Of a stretch of DNA of 64,000 nucleotides, positions 48,144 through 59,660 are shown in pieces. Position 1 is the first letter of the stretch; every line of letters starts with the position of its first letter. Origin of the DNA: Mycobacterium alsense (GTDB lineage: Bacteria > Actinomycetota > Actinomycetes > Mycobacteriales > Mycobacteriaceae). Both the position numbers and the translations under genes were made by a program. The stretch is from positions 1 to 64,000 of the forward strand of contig NZ_MVHD01000024.1 in the NCBI RefSeq assembly GCF_002086635.1, read 5' to 3'. The notes under the pieces were generated by a model. That model did not search any database, was not told the DNA's origin, and worked only from the letters and a program-made list of their open reading frames with translations.

Positions 48144-48818
48144 CTACCACACGTAGGGCAGCAGGCGATAGCGCACCCGCTGCATGTATTCGCGGTACCC
48201 CGGCAGCTCCCGGGCGAGCAGCCGTTCCTCGTCGCGGATGCGCAGCACGTGCACCACGACACCGGGGACGAGGAACAACAGCCCCCAGTACGAGCCGAGG
48301 GCCAGCGGAATGCCGGGCATCAGGATCATGTTGCCGACATACATCGGGTGCCGCACGTGCCGGTAGAGCCCTGTGGAGGTCAGCGTTTGGCCCGACTCGA
48401 CGGTGACCGTGGCTGCCGCGTAACCGTTTTGGATGACCACCAGCATGGCGACGCCCAGGCCCGTCGCCACCAGGCCGTCGCCGAGCACCGACACCCAGGC
48501 GGGCACCGACGACCAGCCCATCCGGTGGTCAACCGCGCTGAACACCACCGACGCGAACAGCGTCGCGAACGCAGAGGTGATCACCACCTTCTGCACCGGT
48601 CTGGTCTCCGCCAGCGGTCCGCCGCGCATGCGGCGCTGCAGGGCTTCGGGGTTGGTCCGCAGGAGGTAGATGCTCGGCAGAGTGGTCGCCGCGGTGAAGG
48701 TGGCGGCGAAGGCCCATCCCTGCCAATAGGCGAACGTGCCCGCCGGCAGGAACAGCATGAGGCCCAACCCGAGCAATCCCCACACCGACGACGCCGCCGC
48801 CCGGATGCCGGTTTTCAT
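48144..48818 (-). CDS. Isoprenylcysteine-methyltransferase-like membrane protein (Rv1216c-like)
   Basis: A 224-residue protein with about five transmembrane helices and the ICMT/PEMT-like C-terminal motif LTSTGLYRHVRHPMYVGNMILMPGIPLALGS followed by RIRDEERLLARELPGYREYMQRV. Family members methylate isoprenylcysteine, phospholipids or small amines; the substrate here is unknown. The ATG overlaps the stop of the ABC permease gene (ATGA), so it is part of the exporter operon. Confidence 0.88.
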   Translation of the reverse strand: MKTGIRAAASSVWGLLGLGLMLFLPAGTFAYWQGWAFAATFTAATTLPSIYLLRTNPEALQRRMRGGPLAETRPVQKVVITSAFATLFASVVFSAVDHRMGWSSVPAWVSVLGDGLVATGLGVAMLVVIQNGYAAATVTVESGQTLTSTGLYRHVRHPMYVGNMILMPGIPLALGSYWGLLFLVPGVVVHVLRIRDEERLLARELPGYREYMQRVRYRLLPYVW

Positions 48819-50449
48819 AGTCGCAGATCCCTCCGTCGAAAAGCGATGGCCCCCAAGATGATCAGCGCCGTGTCGATCGCCAGCAGCCACAGCAGCGGCA
48901 CAGCATTGAAGTCGGCGCCGACCCGCGGGACGTGCGCGAACGGCTCGAGATCGAGCACCCACTGCGGGAACCGCGCCAGCGACCCGATCAGGTAGATCGC
49001 GACGATGCCGACCAGCACGCCCCACGCCACCGGAGTGAAGCGCGGTGCCAGACCGAACAACGCCACCGTGACGGCGGCGAGCAGCCACACGGCGGGCAGC
49101 TGGACGGCCGCGCTGCCGGCGACGACGGCCAGCCTGCCGCCGAGGTCGCCGGCCGCGGCGCCGTAGACGAGCCCGCCCGCCACGCCGCCGGCCAGCAGCG
49201 CGATCGCGGGTCCCAGGAGCGCGGCCGCTAAATGGCTTGCCAGCCAGCGGGTCCGGGAGACCGCGCCGGCCAGCACGGGCTCGGCACGCTGGCCGGATTC
49301 CTCCTGGTGCAGCCGCAGGGTGAGCGAGATGGCGAACGCGGCGGCGGCCATGCCGATCATGGCGTGCGCCACCGCGATGAAGGCCTCCTCCAGCGCGCTG
49401 GTGCCGCCCATGCGCGCGACGATGTCGCGCACGGTGGCGTTGTCGCCGAGCTGGTCGCCGATTCCGTGCACCACGCTGCCCATCAGCACGCCGTACAGGC
49501 ACAGGCCCACGGTCCACAGCAGCAGCGCCCCCCGGTCGAGCCGCCACGTCAGCCCGTCGACGCCGCGCAGCCGCGTTCCGGCACCGCCGGGCCCGGCGCG
49601 TTCGGCAATCAGTCCGGCGCCCACGTCGCGGCCGGCGAGCAGCCGATAGGCCACCAGGGTCAGCGCGGCCGTGGTCAGCAGATGCAGCAGCAGCACCCAC
49701 CAACGGTCGCCCGCGTACGGCCGGACCTGCAGCGACCAGCCCAACGGCGAGAGCCACGACAGCCGCCCGTCACCGGCGTCGCCGACGGCGCGCAGCGTGA
49801 ACGCGGCCCCCAACGCGGCGAACGCGGCTCCGCGGGCGAAGCGGGCGCTCGGCGAGAGCTGCGCGGTCAGCGCCGCCACGGCGGTGAAGACCAGGCCCGA
49901 GCATGCCAGCGCCGCGCCGAACGCGAGCGACCCGCCGGCCGGGACCTCGGTGGTCAGCAGGCCCGCCGCGCCGATCGCGCCGGTGGCGATCGACGCGCCG
50001 AATGACAGCAGCAGCGCCGCGCTCAGCGAGGCGTACCGGCCCACGGCGGTGGAGCCCACCAACTCGGTGCGGCCGGTCTCCTCGTCGGCGCGGGTGTGGC
50101 GGATCATCGTGAGGATGACGGCCACCGCGATCAGCAGGTGGAACATCCCCGCCTTCCAAATGCCAACGGCCCCAAGGCTATCGTTGTAGACCTGCCCGTA
50201 CAGCGCGCGCTGGGCGGGGCTGGCCATGATGGAGGCGGCAAAGCTGGCGCGGTCCGACGCGGAGGGGTAGACCTTTTCGATGCTGCCGACGTAGACCGTG
50301 GCCAGAGGCACCGACAGCAGCAGCACCCAGAGCGGCAGCGACACCCGGTCGCGGCGCAGGTAGAGGCGCAGCATGCCGAGCGTGCCGGAGAAGTGGGAAG
50401 CGGCGCGCGGTTGGGCCGGGCGCGGAAGGTCCAGGGTCGCGGTGCTCAT
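48815..50449 (-). CDS. ABC exporter permease (Rv1217c-like)
   Basis: A 544-residue integral membrane protein with roughly 12 helices, the form of tetronasin-type or Rv1217c exporters. It begins [17 protein letters not shown]. Together with the ATPase encoded upstream it makes an efflux pump; in M. tuberculosis this pair is linked to drug efflux. The ATG overlaps the ATPase stop (ATGA). Confidence 0.93.
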   Translation of the reverse strand: MSTATLDLPRPAQPRAASHFSGTLGMLRLYLRRDRVSLPLWVLLLSVPLATVYVGSIEKVYPSASDRASFAASIMASPAQRALYGQVYNDSLGAVGIWKAGMFHLLIAVAVILTMIRHTRADEETGRTELVGSTAVGRYASLSAALLLSFGASIATGAIGAAGLLTTEVPAGGSLAFGAALACSGLVFTAVAALTAQLSPSARFARGAAFAALGAAFTLRAVGDAGDGRLSWLSPLGWSLQVRPYAGDRWWVLLLHLLTTAALTLVAYRLLAGRDVGAGLIAERAGPGGAGTRLRGVDGLTWRLDRGALLLWTVGLCLYGVLMGSVVHGIGDQLGDNATVRDIVARMGGTSALEEAFIAVAHAMIGMAAAAFAISLTLRLHQEESGQRAEPVLAGAVSRTRWLASHLAAALLGPAIALLAGGVAGGLVYGAAAGDLGGRLAVVAGSAAVQLPAVWLLAAVTVALFGLAPRFTPVAWGVLVGIVAIYLIGSLARFPQWVLDLEPFAHVPRVGADFNAVPLLWLLAIDTALIILGAIAFRRRDLRL

Positions 50450-51366
50450 GCGGAGACCTTCTTGTCGCTTTCGGCGCCGTTGTAGTGGCGCAGGAAGAGC
50501 TCCTCGAGGGTCGGGGGCTGGCTGACGAGGCTGCGCACCCCGGCGTCGCCCAGGACACGGATGAGTTCCCCGAGGCTTTCGCTCTCGACCTGCGCGCGCA
50601 GCGTGTTGCCGTCGACGCTGACGTCCTCGACGCCCTTGATGCGGCTGACATCGCCCGGGTCGCCGATCATCTCGGCGGTGATCGAGGTGCGGCTCAGATG
50701 ACGCATCGACTCCAGCGTGCCGCTCTCGACGGTCTTGCCGGCGCGGATGATGGTCACCCGGTCGCACAGCGATTCCGTCTCGGCCAGGATGTGGCTGGAC
50801 AGCAGGACCGTCGCACCGCGGCCGCGGGCCTCGCCCACGCACTGCTGAAACACGTTCTCCATCAACGGGTCCAGGCCACTGCTGGGCTCGTCCAGTAGGA
50901 GGAGGCGCGCGTGCGACGAGAAGGCCGAAATCAGGGAGACCTTCTGCCGGTTGCCCTTGGAGTAGGTGCGCGCCTTCTTGTGCGGGTCCAGGTCGAAGCG
51001 CTCGATGAGCTCGGCGCGGCGGCGTTCGTCGATGCCCCCGCGCATGCGGGCCAGCAAGTCGATCGTCTCGCCTCCGGTCAGCGAGGGCCACAGGGTGACA
51101 TCGCCGGGCACGTAGGCGATGTGGCGGTGCAGCTCGACCGCGTCGGTCCACGGGTCGCCGCCCAACAGCCGCACGGTTCCGCCGTCGGCCTTCACCAGGC
51201 CCAGCAGGATGCGGATGGTCGTCGACTTCCCGGCCCCGTTGGGTCCGAGGAAGCCGTGCACCTCCCCCTCGCGCACGCTGAGGTCGAGGCCGTCCAGCGC
51301 CCGCACCGCACCGAAGTTCTTTGTCAGGCCGCGGATTTCGATGGGCGTGCGGTTATCAGCTGGCAT
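50446..51366 (-). CDS. ABC exporter ATPase (Rv1218c-like)
   Basis: A 306-residue ABC ATPase. Walker [11 protein letters not shown] (about 41-50), signature [11 protein letters not shown], Walker [15 protein letters not shown] and the H-loop SSHILAE are intact. It powers the Rv1217c-like permease. ATG 51366 ([14 protein letters not shown]) has GAGGAG upstream; a further ATG at 51384 is less likely. Its start overlaps the end of the TetR gene by 11 bases. Confidence 0.95.
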   Translation of the reverse strand: MPADNRTPIEIRGLTKNFGAVRALDGLDLSVREGEVHGFLGPNGAGKSTTIRILLGLVKADGGTVRLLGGDPWTDAVELHRHIAYVPGDVTLWPSLTGGETIDLLARMRGGIDERRRAELIERFDLDPHKKARTYSKGNRQKVSLISAFSSHARLLLLDEPSSGLDPLMENVFQQCVGEARGRGATVLLSSHILAETESLCDRVTIIRAGKTVESGTLESMRHLSRTSITAEMIGDPGDVSRIKGVEDVSVDGNTLRAQVESESLGELIRVLGDAGVRSLVSQPPTLEELFLRHYNGAESDKKVSA

Positions 51367-51994
51367 GGTCTTCTCCTCGATCATCGGCGGCCAGGAATGC
51401 GTCGTACATGGTGTGGTCGACCATCAGTCCTTCGGTGTAGATCTCCAGGGCGGGCAGCACCATCTCGCTGGCGTAGTCGCGCAGGACGGCGCGGATATCC
51501 GTTGGGGTGTCGTGCATTTGCAGATACAGGAGAAAACCGCCGCCCCCGGTGATGCCCAGATACCGGGCCCTGGCACGGGGATCGCGGCTGGGCTTGATGG
51601 TGCCGGCCCGCACGCCCTCCTCGAGGTATTCCTCGGCGTTGTCGATCATCCTGCGCCACAACATCGTCGCGAGCTGACCGCCGGACTGCATGCTGCGCAC
51701 CAGGTAGGCCATCAGCGGTGCGTAGTCCTCGATCTCGGCCAGCTGCGCGAACCAGGTGGCGGGGTCGTTGGACTGCAGCGCCTCGATTTTGGTGCTGCGG
51801 ATCTCGGCGGCGATGTACTCGTCGCAGGCGTTGCGCAGGCCGTCCTTGGAGCCGAAGTGATGGATGACCAGCGCGGCGCTCACGCCCGCGGCCTCGGCGA
51901 TGGCGCGCAGCCCGATGCCGAACCCGTGCCGGCCGAACTGCTCGATGGCCGCGTCGCGGATCCGGGCGGCGGCGGTCAGGTCAGCTGAACGCAT
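51356..51994 (-). CDS. TetR-family regulator (Rv1219c-like)
   Basis: A 212-residue TetR repressor. DNA-binding domain [53 protein letters not shown], then the ligand-binding helices. Rv1219c represses the Rv1218c-1217c exporter genes. It is the first gene of the operon and carries an operator-like palindrome over its own start codon. Confidence 0.94.
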   Translation of the reverse strand: MRSADLTAAARIRDAAIEQFGRHGFGIGLRAIAEAAGVSAALVIHHFGSKDGLRNACDEYIAAEIRSTKIEALQSNDPATWFAQLAEIEDYAPLMAYLVRSMQSGGQLATMLWRRMIDNAEEYLEEGVRAGTIKPSRDPRARARYLGITGGGGFLLYLQMHDTPTDIRAVLRDYASEMVLPALEIYTEGLMVDHTMYDAFLAADDRGEDHAS

Positions 51995-52020
51995 GTTCAG
52001 TACATTAAACGCTCGTTCAG
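51985..52020. promoter_or_regulatory. Operator-like palindrome and repeat at the TetR start
   Basis: CTGAAC-GCAT-GTTCAG (51985-52000) is a perfect 6-bp inverted repeat centred on the ATG of the regulator. A second GTTCAGT half-site lies at 52014-52020, 19 bases from the first. This suits autorepression by the TetR protein, with the operator at the transcription and translation start. Confidence 0.55.
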
Positions 52021-52069
52021 TCGGGCGTCAAGGGTCAAGGGTGTTGCCTGCTCGGCGGAATTAGCGGAA

Positions 52070-52735
52070 TCAGTCGCGGACCGCGGCCAGCAGCCCGTCG
52101 CCCAGCGGCACCAGCGCGGGGGTGAGCCCTTCGTCCTCGGCGATGAGCCTGGCGGCCTCGCGCACCGCGGTCACCTCGGCGTCGCGGGCGGCGGGATCGC
52201 CCGCCCGGCCGCCCAGCGCCGCGCGGTGCACGACGATGACCCCGCCGGAGCGCAGCAGCCGCACCCCCTGCACCACGTACTCCGGCTGGTCGATCGGGTC
52301 GGCGTCGATGAACACCAGGTCGTAGGACTCGTCGGCGAGGCGGGTGAGCACCTCCTGGGCGCGGCCGCTGATCAGCCGGGTGCGGGACGGCCCGATGCCG
52401 GCTTCGGAGAACGACTGCCTGGCCAGCCGCAGGTACTCGGGCTCGATGTCGATGGTCGTCAGCACGCCGTCGTCGCTCATGCCGGACAGCAGCCACAGCC
52501 CGCTCACGCCCGCGCCCGTGCCCACCTCGGCCACGGCCTTGCCGCCGCTGAGCTTGACCAGCAGGCTCAGCAGCGCGCCGACCGCCGGCGTCACCGCCCC
52601 GGCGCCGATCTCGGTGGCGCGCTCGCGGGCCGCCGCCAGCAGCGCGTCCTCGGATATGGACGCCTCGGCGTGCGCGCACAGCGAGTCGGCTCGACTCGGT
52701 GCCGCCTGGCCAGTTTCTGCGTCGGTGCCGTTCAT
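52070..52735 (-). CDS. O-methyltransferase (Rv1220c-like)
   Basis: A 221-residue class I methyltransferase of the catechol/caffeoyl-CoA O-methyltransferase type. [21 protein letters not shown] is the SAM-binding motif (about 66-86), [13 protein letters not shown] motif II and [17 protein letters not shown] the metal-binding region. The substrate is unknown. It is divergent from sigE, as in M. tuberculosis. Start ATG 52735. Confidence 0.93.
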   Translation of the reverse strand: MNGTDAETGQAAPSRADSLCAHAEASISEDALLAAARERATEIGAGAVTPAVGALLSLLVKLSGGKAVAEVGTGAGVSGLWLLSGMSDDGVLTTIDIEPEYLRLARQSFSEAGIGPSRTRLISGRAQEVLTRLADESYDLVFIDADPIDQPEYVVQGVRLLRSGGVIVVHRAALGGRAGDPAARDAEVTAVREAARLIAEDEGLTPALVPLGDGLLAAVRD

Positions 52736-52876
52736 GCCCGCAGCGTATTCCAAATTGCCCCGCGGTCGGGCAGGCGCGCCTGAGCGGGACGGTGGCGACA
52801 CGCCCGGGATCGCGGCGGCGACCAAGCTCACTCGGCGGCCGGTTCGCCCTGTTCAAAGCAGGTAACGATTTGGTTT

Positions 52877-52897
52877 CTCAGGCAAACCTCAGTTTGC
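52877..52897. promoter_or_regulatory. MprA-box-like direct repeat upstream of sigE
   Basis: CTCAG at 52877-52881 and again at 52888-52892, 11 bases (one helical turn) apart, overlapping an inverted repeat GCAAAC-CTCA-GTTTGC (52882-52897). MprA, the stress response regulator that activates sigE in M. tuberculosis, binds direct repeats of this kind. The assignment is inference from the pattern. Confidence 0.4.
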
Positions 52898-52936
52898 TCC
52901 TATGCCCCGCATACGCCGGTGGGCGACGGTGGGCGC

Positions 52937-53716
52937 ATGGAGCGCGGAGTTCGGGGGGCCGGGGGCGCAACTCGGCGGAATGGAACGGCCCGAAATGGGA
53001 ATACCCAGTGGGAGCTTCGCGTTGCCGCCGTCAGCGAACTGTCAAACCTGGAGGATCCAATCACCACAGCGCTTTTGAGCCCGACGACCATGTCGCACGC
53101 CCAGGACTGCCGCGACGACGAGTGGGTGGAGACGACCGAGGAGTTGCAGGGCACCGCGGTGTTCGACGCGACGGGGGACAAGGCGACGATGCCGTCGTGG
53201 GACGAGCTCGTCCGCCAGCACGCCGACCGGGTGTACCGGCTGGCCTACCGGCTCTCGGGCAATCCGCAGGACGCCGAGGACCTGACCCAGGAGACGTTCA
53301 TCCGAGTTTTCCGCTCGGTCCAGAACTACCAACCGGGAACGTTCGAGGGCTGGCTGCACCGCATCACCACCAACCTGTTCCTCGACATGGTGCGCCGGCG
53401 CGCGCGCATCCGCATGGAGGCACTGCCCGAGGATTACGACCGGGTGCCCGCCGACGAGCCCAACCCCGAGCAGATCTACCACGATTCGCGGCTCGGGCCC
53501 GACCTGCAGGCCGCACTGGATTCGCTGCCGCCGGAGTTCCGCGCCGCCGTCGTGCTGTGTGACATCGAGGGGTTGTCGTACGAGGAGATCGGCGCCACCC
53601 TGGGCGTCAAGCTGGGCACCGTGCGCAGCCGCATCCACCGCGGACGTCAGGCGCTGCGCGACTACCTGGCCGCGCACCCCGAGCACGGCATCCGCGCCGA
53701 CGCGGCGCGGATCTGA
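52937..53716 (+). CDS. sigE: ECF sigma factor SigE
   Basis: A 259-residue RNA polymerase sigma factor of the surface-stress response. Region 2 ([44 protein letters not shown]) and region 4 ([51 protein letters not shown]) are almost identical to Rv1221. The N-terminal 50 residues are poorly conserved. ATG 52937 (MERGVRG) is aligned with the tuberculosis start; a shorter form from ATG 53090 (MSHAQD) is possible, as SigE is known to use more than one start. RseA, HtrA and TatB follow. Confidence 0.95.
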   Translation: MERGVRGAGGATRRNGTARNGNTQWELRVAAVSELSNLEDPITTALLSPTTMSHAQDCRDDEWVETTEELQGTAVFDATGDKATMPSWDELVRQHADRVYRLAYRLSGNPQDAEDLTQETFIRVFRSVQNYQPGTFEGWLHRITTNLFLDMVRRRARIRMEALPEDYDRVPADEPNPEQIYHDSRLGPDLQAALDSLPPEFRAAVVLCDIEGLSYEEIGATLGVKLGTVRSRIHRGRQALRDYLAAHPEHGIRADAARI

Positions 53717-53852
53717 TCCCCTTCCACCGCGTCGCCGGACCACGCAGCGCCGGTTAATCCCGACGTTTTGCGCGCTGTCGAGGGGTATCGGCCGCCCCGT
53801 CGCGCTACATTCAGAAGATGGGCGACGTCGAGGTCGCGGGAAGGATCCGCTG

Positions 53853-54236
53853 ATGGCCGACCGAGGAGAGGTGTTTCGCCGCGCGTTCTCCTGGCTGCCC
53901 GCACAGTTGGCCTCCCAGAGCGACGCGCCGGTCGGTGCCCCCCGGCGGTTCCGCTCCACCGAGCACCTGTCCACCGAGGCGATCGCGGCGTTCGTCGACG
54001 GTGAGCTGCGGATGAACGCCCACCTGCGCGCCGCGCATCATCTGTCGCTGTGTGCCGAGTGCGCGGCCGAGGTGGAGGGTCAAAGCCGTGCGCGTGCGGC
54101 GCTGCGCGACTCCCGCCCGATCCGCATCCCCAGCAACCTGCTCGGGCTGCTGTCGGAGATTCCGCACTATCCGCCGAACGACGAGTCGGACCCCCCCGAC
54201 GACCCCGACGCGCGCGATCAGCGTAAGCGCCGGTAG
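53853..54236 (+). CDS. rseA: Anti-sigma factor RseA
   Basis: A 127-residue zinc anti-sigma factor for SigE. The ZAS signature is in AAHHLSLCAECAAEV (His and two Cys, about 62-76), preceded by TEHLSTEAIAAFVDGELRMNAHLR. No transmembrane helix is present, as in Rv1222, which is cytoplasmic and is phosphorylated and degraded under stress. The acidic C-terminal tail is shorter than in M. tuberculosis. ATG 53853 has GGGAAGG upstream. Confidence 0.94.
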   Translation: MADRGEVFRRAFSWLPAQLASQSDAPVGAPRRFRSTEHLSTEAIAAFVDGELRMNAHLRAAHHLSLCAECAAEVEGQSRARAALRDSRPIRIPSNLLGLLSEIPHYPPNDESDPPDDPDARDQRKRR

Positions 54237-54291
54237 TGCGCGTCGGCGCCGCGCCCGTTCATGCCGATCGACGCGGCCCCGTGGATACTAG

Positions 54292-55917
<1,626 letters not shown>

Positions 55918-55928
55918 TTGGAGGCTAG

Positions 55929-56354
55929 ATGTTCGCCAACGTGGGCTGGGGAGAAATGCTCGTCCTGGTGGTGGTCGGGCTGCTGGTCCTCGGCCCCGAA
56001 CGGCTGCCCGGCGCCATGCGCTGGACGGCAACCGCGCTGCGCCAGACCCGCGACTACCTGTCGGGCGTGACCAACCAGCTGCGCGAGGACATCGGCCCCG
56101 AGTTCGACGACCTGCGCGGCCCGCTCAGCGAGCTGCAGAAGCTGCGCGGCATGACTCCGCGCGCCGCGCTGACCAAGCACCTGCTCGACGGCGACGACTC
56201 GTTCTTCACAGGCAACTTCGAGCGCCCGACCAACGGGGCGCCGCCGAAGCCGGTGGAGGGCCCTGCAGTGTCCGGGGCCCCTGAAGCCTCTGGGGCCGCT
56301 GGGGCCGGGCCGCGCGCGGCCGGTCCGGCGCCGTTCGACTCCGACGCGACCTGA
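55929..56354 (+). CDS. tatB: Twin-arginine translocation protein TatB
   Basis: A 141-residue Tat component. The TatA/B-type start [27 protein letters not shown] has the membrane helix (about 8-22) and the hinge Pro-Glu-Arg-Leu-Pro. The amphipathic helix follows ([26 protein letters not shown]), and the tail is Ala/Pro-rich. Together with TatA and TatC, encoded elsewhere, it exports folded proteins. It follows htrA by 11 bases and is likely cotranscribed. Confidence 0.96.
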   Translation: MFANVGWGEMLVLVVVGLLVLGPERLPGAMRWTATALRQTRDYLSGVTNQLREDIGPEFDDLRGPLSELQKLRGMTPRAALTKHLLDGDDSFFTGNFERPTNGAPPKPVEGPAVSGAPEASGAAGAGPRAAGPAPFDSDAT

Positions 56355-56369
56355 GCGCGCGGCTTGGGC

Positions 56370-56477
56370 GTCGAGTGTGAGGCCAGGGATTCGGCAGTGC
56401 AGCCTGGGCGCTGAAACGGCCGAAATTCCCGCCGTGGGTGCACGGCCAAAGCCGTGAGCGCACAGTCGAGAAAGGGT
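56370..56477. repeat. Intergenic inverted-repeat element, copy B
   Basis: The gap between tatB and mrp is filled by a segment starting near CGAGTGTGAGGCC and ending AGCCGTGAGCGCACAGTCGAG, an arrangement similar to 36088-36200. Its ends are roughly complementary (GAGTGTGA and CGCACAGTCGAG), and an inner palindrome includes GGGTGCACGGCC. In M. tuberculosis genes Rv1225c-Rv1228 occupy this interval; here none is present. Confidence 0.45.
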
Positions 56478-56486
56478 CCGCGCCGC

Positions 56487-57632
56487 TCAGTGCTTGGTCG
56501 GGTCGAGCCCCAGCGACACGCCCGCCAGGCCCCGCCGCCGCGACGACAGGCTGTCGGCCACGCTGCGCAGCTCCTTGCCGGCGGGGGAGTCGGGCGCGCT
56601 GAGCACGATCGGAACGCCGGAATCGCCCGCGGTGACGAGCGCCGGGTCCAGCGGGATCTGCCCCAGCAGCGGCACGTCGGCGCCGACCGCGCGCGACAGC
56701 CGCTCGGCGACCTGCCGGCCGCCTCCCTCACCGAACACCTGGAGGGTGGTGCCGTCGGGCAGCGTCAGCCCGGACATGTTCTCCACCACACCGGCGATGC
56801 GCTGGCGGGTTTGCAGCACGATGCTGCCGGCCCGCTCGGCGACCTCGGCCGCGGCCAGTTGCGGCGTGGTCACCACCAGGATTTCCGCGCTGGGCAGTAG
56901 CTGTGCCAGCGAGATGGCGACGTCGCCGGTCCCCGGCGGCAGGTCGAGCAGCAGCACGTCCAGGTCGCCCCAGTAGACGTCGGCCAGGAACTGCTGCAGC
57001 GCCCGGTGCAGCATCGGGCCGCGCCACACCACGGGGGTGTTGCCCTGGGTGAACTGGGCGATGGAGATGACCTTCACGTCGTGCGCGATGGGCGGCAGGA
57101 TCATCGACTCGACCTGAGTGGGCCGGTCGGTGGTGCCCATCATCCGGGGGACGGAGTGGCCGTGGATGTCGGCGTCGAGCACGCCGACCGACAGGCCGCG
57201 CGCGGCCATCGCCACCGCGAGATTGACTGTGACGCTGGATTTTCCGACGCCGCCCTTGCCGGAGGCGACGGCGTAGACGCGGGTCAGCGAGTTGGGTTGG
57301 GCGAACGGGATGACGGGCTCGCGCGCGTCCCCGCGCAACTGCTTGCGCAACTCGGTGCGCTGCTCGTCGCTCATGACGTCGAGGGTGACCTTGACGGCCC
57401 CGGTGCCCGGGACGTCGGCGACCACCGCGGTGACGCGTTCGCTGATCTCGGTCTTTTTGGGGCAGGCGGCGGTGGTCAGGTAGATCGCGACGTGCACGCC
57501 GCCGTCGGGCTCGACGTCGACGCTCTTGACCATCCCGAGTTCGGTGATGGGACGGCGCAATTCGGGGTCGATCACCTTCGCCAACGCGGTGCGGACGGCT
57601 TCGCTCAGGTCGGCGGCATCATGAGTGGACAT
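56487..57632 (-). CDS. mrp: Mrp/NBP35-type Fe-S cluster carrier ATPase
   Basis: A 381-residue ParA-family ATPase. An N-terminal DUF59/MIP18 domain (SEAVRTALAKVIDPELRRPITELGMVKSVDV) precedes the deviant Walker A YAVASGKGGVGKSSVTVNLA (about 111-130). VLLLDLPPGTGDVAISL is the switch region. It carries Fe-S clusters to apoproteins. ATG 57632 is preferred to a GTG at 57638. Homologue of Rv1229c. Confidence 0.95.
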   Translation of the reverse strand: MSTHDAADLSEAVRTALAKVIDPELRRPITELGMVKSVDVEPDGGVHVAIYLTTAACPKKTEISERVTAVVADVPGTGAVKVTLDVMSDEQRTELRKQLRGDAREPVIPFAQPNSLTRVYAVASGKGGVGKSSVTVNLAVAMAARGLSVGVLDADIHGHSVPRMMGTTDRPTQVESMILPPIAHDVKVISIAQFTQGNTPVVWRGPMLHRALQQFLADVYWGDLDVLLLDLPPGTGDVAISLAQLLPSAEILVVTTPQLAAAEVAERAGSIVLQTRQRIAGVVENMSGLTLPDGTTLQVFGEGGGRQVAERLSRAVGADVPLLGQIPLDPALVTAGDSGVPIVLSAPDSPAGKELRSVADSLSSRRRGLAGVSLGLDPTKH

Positions 57633-57668
57633 CGCCACCGAGTGTAGGCGCGCGCGATTGTTGGCTGG

Positions 57669-59018
57669 TCAGCCGCCCGCCACCGGGCCCGCGGGCTTGG
57701 GGGCCCCGGCCGCCGGGCCCGGGCCCGCCACACCGGCCGGCGGCGCGGGCGGCGCGGGGGGAGGCGGCGGCGCAAATGCCGGCGGCGCGGGAGGCGGTGG
57801 CGCAAAGGGAGGCGGAGCGGGAGGCGGTGGCGCAAAGGGCGGCGGCGCAAACGCCGGCTGCCCGAACGGCGGTGGCGCGAACGCGGGTGGCGTCGGCGGG
57901 TTCGAACCGATGCAGATCACGGTGCAGCCGGGCAGCTGCGTGGGTGCCTGCTGCTGCGGGGTCATCCACGGGAACATCGGCTGCTGCGCAAGGGTGGGCT
58001 GCGGTGAACTCAGGTCGATCAGCGGTGTGCGCGCAAACGGATCGTCCGTCGGCAGGCCGATGACGTTCATCGGCAAGCCGGGCCCGAGCCCCTCCGGGTT
58101 CTCGTCGTGCGCGTTGCCCAGCGGCGGCGGGGGTCCGGTCAGCGGTGGCAGGTCGACCGGGACCACACCGGTGGCGTAAGCGGCGGCCCATCCCAACACG
58201 TTCTGCGCGTAGGCCACCGAGTTGTTGTAGCGCAGGATCGCGGACATGACCTGCGACGGGTCGCGCAGGTTGAGCCCGCCGCTGCACAGGTACCTGGCGG
58301 CGGCCAGCGCGGAATCGAACAGGTTCTGCGGATCGGCCGTCCCGTCGCCCTTGCCGTCGGCGGCGTAGCGCGCCCACGTGCCGGGCAGGAACTGCATCGG
58401 CCCCATCGCACGCGCGTACGTCGGGCGATTGCCCACGCTGCTCTGCAGGATGACCTCGTTGCCCGGCAGCGTGCCGTCCAGCGCGGGGCCGTAGATCGGG
58501 ACGACCGCGGTGCCGCGCGCGTCGACGGCGCCGCCGCCCGCGTGGCCCGACTCGATGCGCCCGATCCCGGCGAGCAGGTTCCAGCTGACGCCGCAGCCGG
58601 GTGCGACCGACGCCATCTTCATTTCCGCCCTGCGGTATGCGGTCAGGGCGATCGACGGAATCCCCAGCGCGCCAGGCGTATTCACGATCATCGGCGGCGG
58701 TGGCGCGGACGGGGCGGCCTCCGCGATGTGGAACGCCGTCGGCGCGTGATCGAGGGCGATGACGACCGGCCCGCTGGTGTCGGGGACCGTCGGTGAAACC
58801 GCGGCCACCGGGAAGATGGCCGCGCTCACCGGCGCAATCTGGTTGTGCACCGGCGGGTTGTGCCCCTGGACGGTGGGGCCCGCGCCCCCGACCGCTGCGG
58901 CGAACACCAGGGGACTGATCACGGCCACGCCGAATGCCGGGCTTGTCGTCACTCGATGGGCTCGCTGCCGCACGGCCGCGGTGGCCGGGCGTGCACCCCA
59001 GCGTCCCCCAATGCGCAC
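57669..59018 (-). CDS. Lytic transglycosylase with Pro-rich tail (Rv1230c-like)
   Basis: A 449-residue secreted protein. A hydrophobic segment near 28-50 can serve as signal anchor. The catalytic domain (about 140-300) shows WNLLAGIGRIESGHAG with the catalytic Glu, ARAMGPMQFLPGTWARYAADGKGDG and LFDSALAAARYLC, typical of MltB/SLT-type transglycosylases acting on peptidoglycan. The last 90 residues are repeats of PPPFAPPPPAPP, possibly wall-spanning. Start GTG 59018 with AGGA upstream. Confidence 0.88.
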   Translation of the reverse strand: MRIGGRWGARPATAAVRQRAHRVTTSPAFGVAVISPLVFAAAVGGAGPTVQGHNPPVHNQIAPVSAAIFPVAAVSPTVPDTSGPVVIALDHAPTAFHIAEAAPSAPPPPMIVNTPGALGIPSIALTAYRRAEMKMASVAPGCGVSWNLLAGIGRIESGHAGGGAVDARGTAVVPIYGPALDGTLPGNEVILQSSVGNRPTYARAMGPMQFLPGTWARYAADGKGDGTADPQNLFDSALAAARYLCSGGLNLRDPSQVMSAILRYNNSVAYAQNVLGWAAAYATGVVPVDLPPLTGPPPPLGNAHDENPEGLGPGLPMNVIGLPTDDPFARTPLIDLSSPQPTLAQQPMFPWMTPQQQAPTQLPGCTVICIGSNPPTPPAFAPPPFGQPAFAPPPFAPPPPAPPPFAPPPPAPPAFAPPPPPAPPAPPAGVAGPGPAAGAPKPAGPVAGG

Positions 59019-59117
59019 TCGACGGTCCTAAGGTCGGGAAACTACCTGCTTAGCTTCGTGAACCAGATCACAATACATAACCCCCGTGACGGGAGTGGCG
59101 CAATGGCGGATTTGAGA

Positions 59118-59660
59118 TTAGCGGGATTTCTTAGCCACCCGCTGCCAGTCCTCGTCCGCACCCACGGCCCCCCCGTCCGCGCCTTCCGGCAGTAGCTCGG
59201 CCAGCATAGTGCGGATGTCCTCCAGCTCGTGGCGCAGGTACTCGCGCGTCGCGACCTCGCCCACGGCCAGCCGCAGCGCCGCCAGCTCGCGGGCCAGGTA
59301 TTCGGTGTCGGCCTTGGTCTGCGCGGCGCGGCGACGGTCCTCCTCGAGCGCGACCCGGTCGCGGTTCTCCTGGCGGTTCTGGGCCAGCAGGATCAGCGGC
59401 GCCGCATAGGCGGCCTGGGTGGAGAAGGCCAGGTTCAGCAGGATGAACGGGTACGGGTCCCACCGCAGCGCGGCCGCGAACACGTTCACCAGAATCCAGC
59501 CGACCACCAGGATCGTCTGCAAAAGCAGGTAGCGGCCGGTGCCGAAGAAACGCGCGATCTGCTCGGTGATCTGCCCGACGGCCTCGGGATCGAGACGCGG
59601 CGAGTATCTGCGCGACGTCCGCGGGGTGTACAGGCGTCGCGGTGCCGTGGATTTGCTCAC
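59118..59660 (-). CDS. DUF1003 membrane protein (Rv1231c-like)
   Basis: A 180-residue protein with two transmembrane helices (LLLQTILVVGWILVNVFAAA and PFILLNLAFSTQAAYAAPLILL, about 45-88) joined by the DUF1003 motif RWDPYPFILLNLAFSTQAAYAAPLIL, followed by QNRQENRDR and a helical cytoplasmic tail. Function unknown. The GTG at 59660 overlaps the stop of the MgtE/CBS gene (GTGA). Confidence 0.9.
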   Translation of the reverse strand: MSKSTAPRRLYTPRTSRRYSPRLDPEAVGQITEQIARFFGTGRYLLLQTILVVGWILVNVFAAALRWDPYPFILLNLAFSTQAAYAAPLILLAQNRQENRDRVALEEDRRRAAQTKADTEYLARELAALRLAVGEVATREYLRHELEDIRTMLAELLPEGADGGAVGADEDWQRVAKKSR

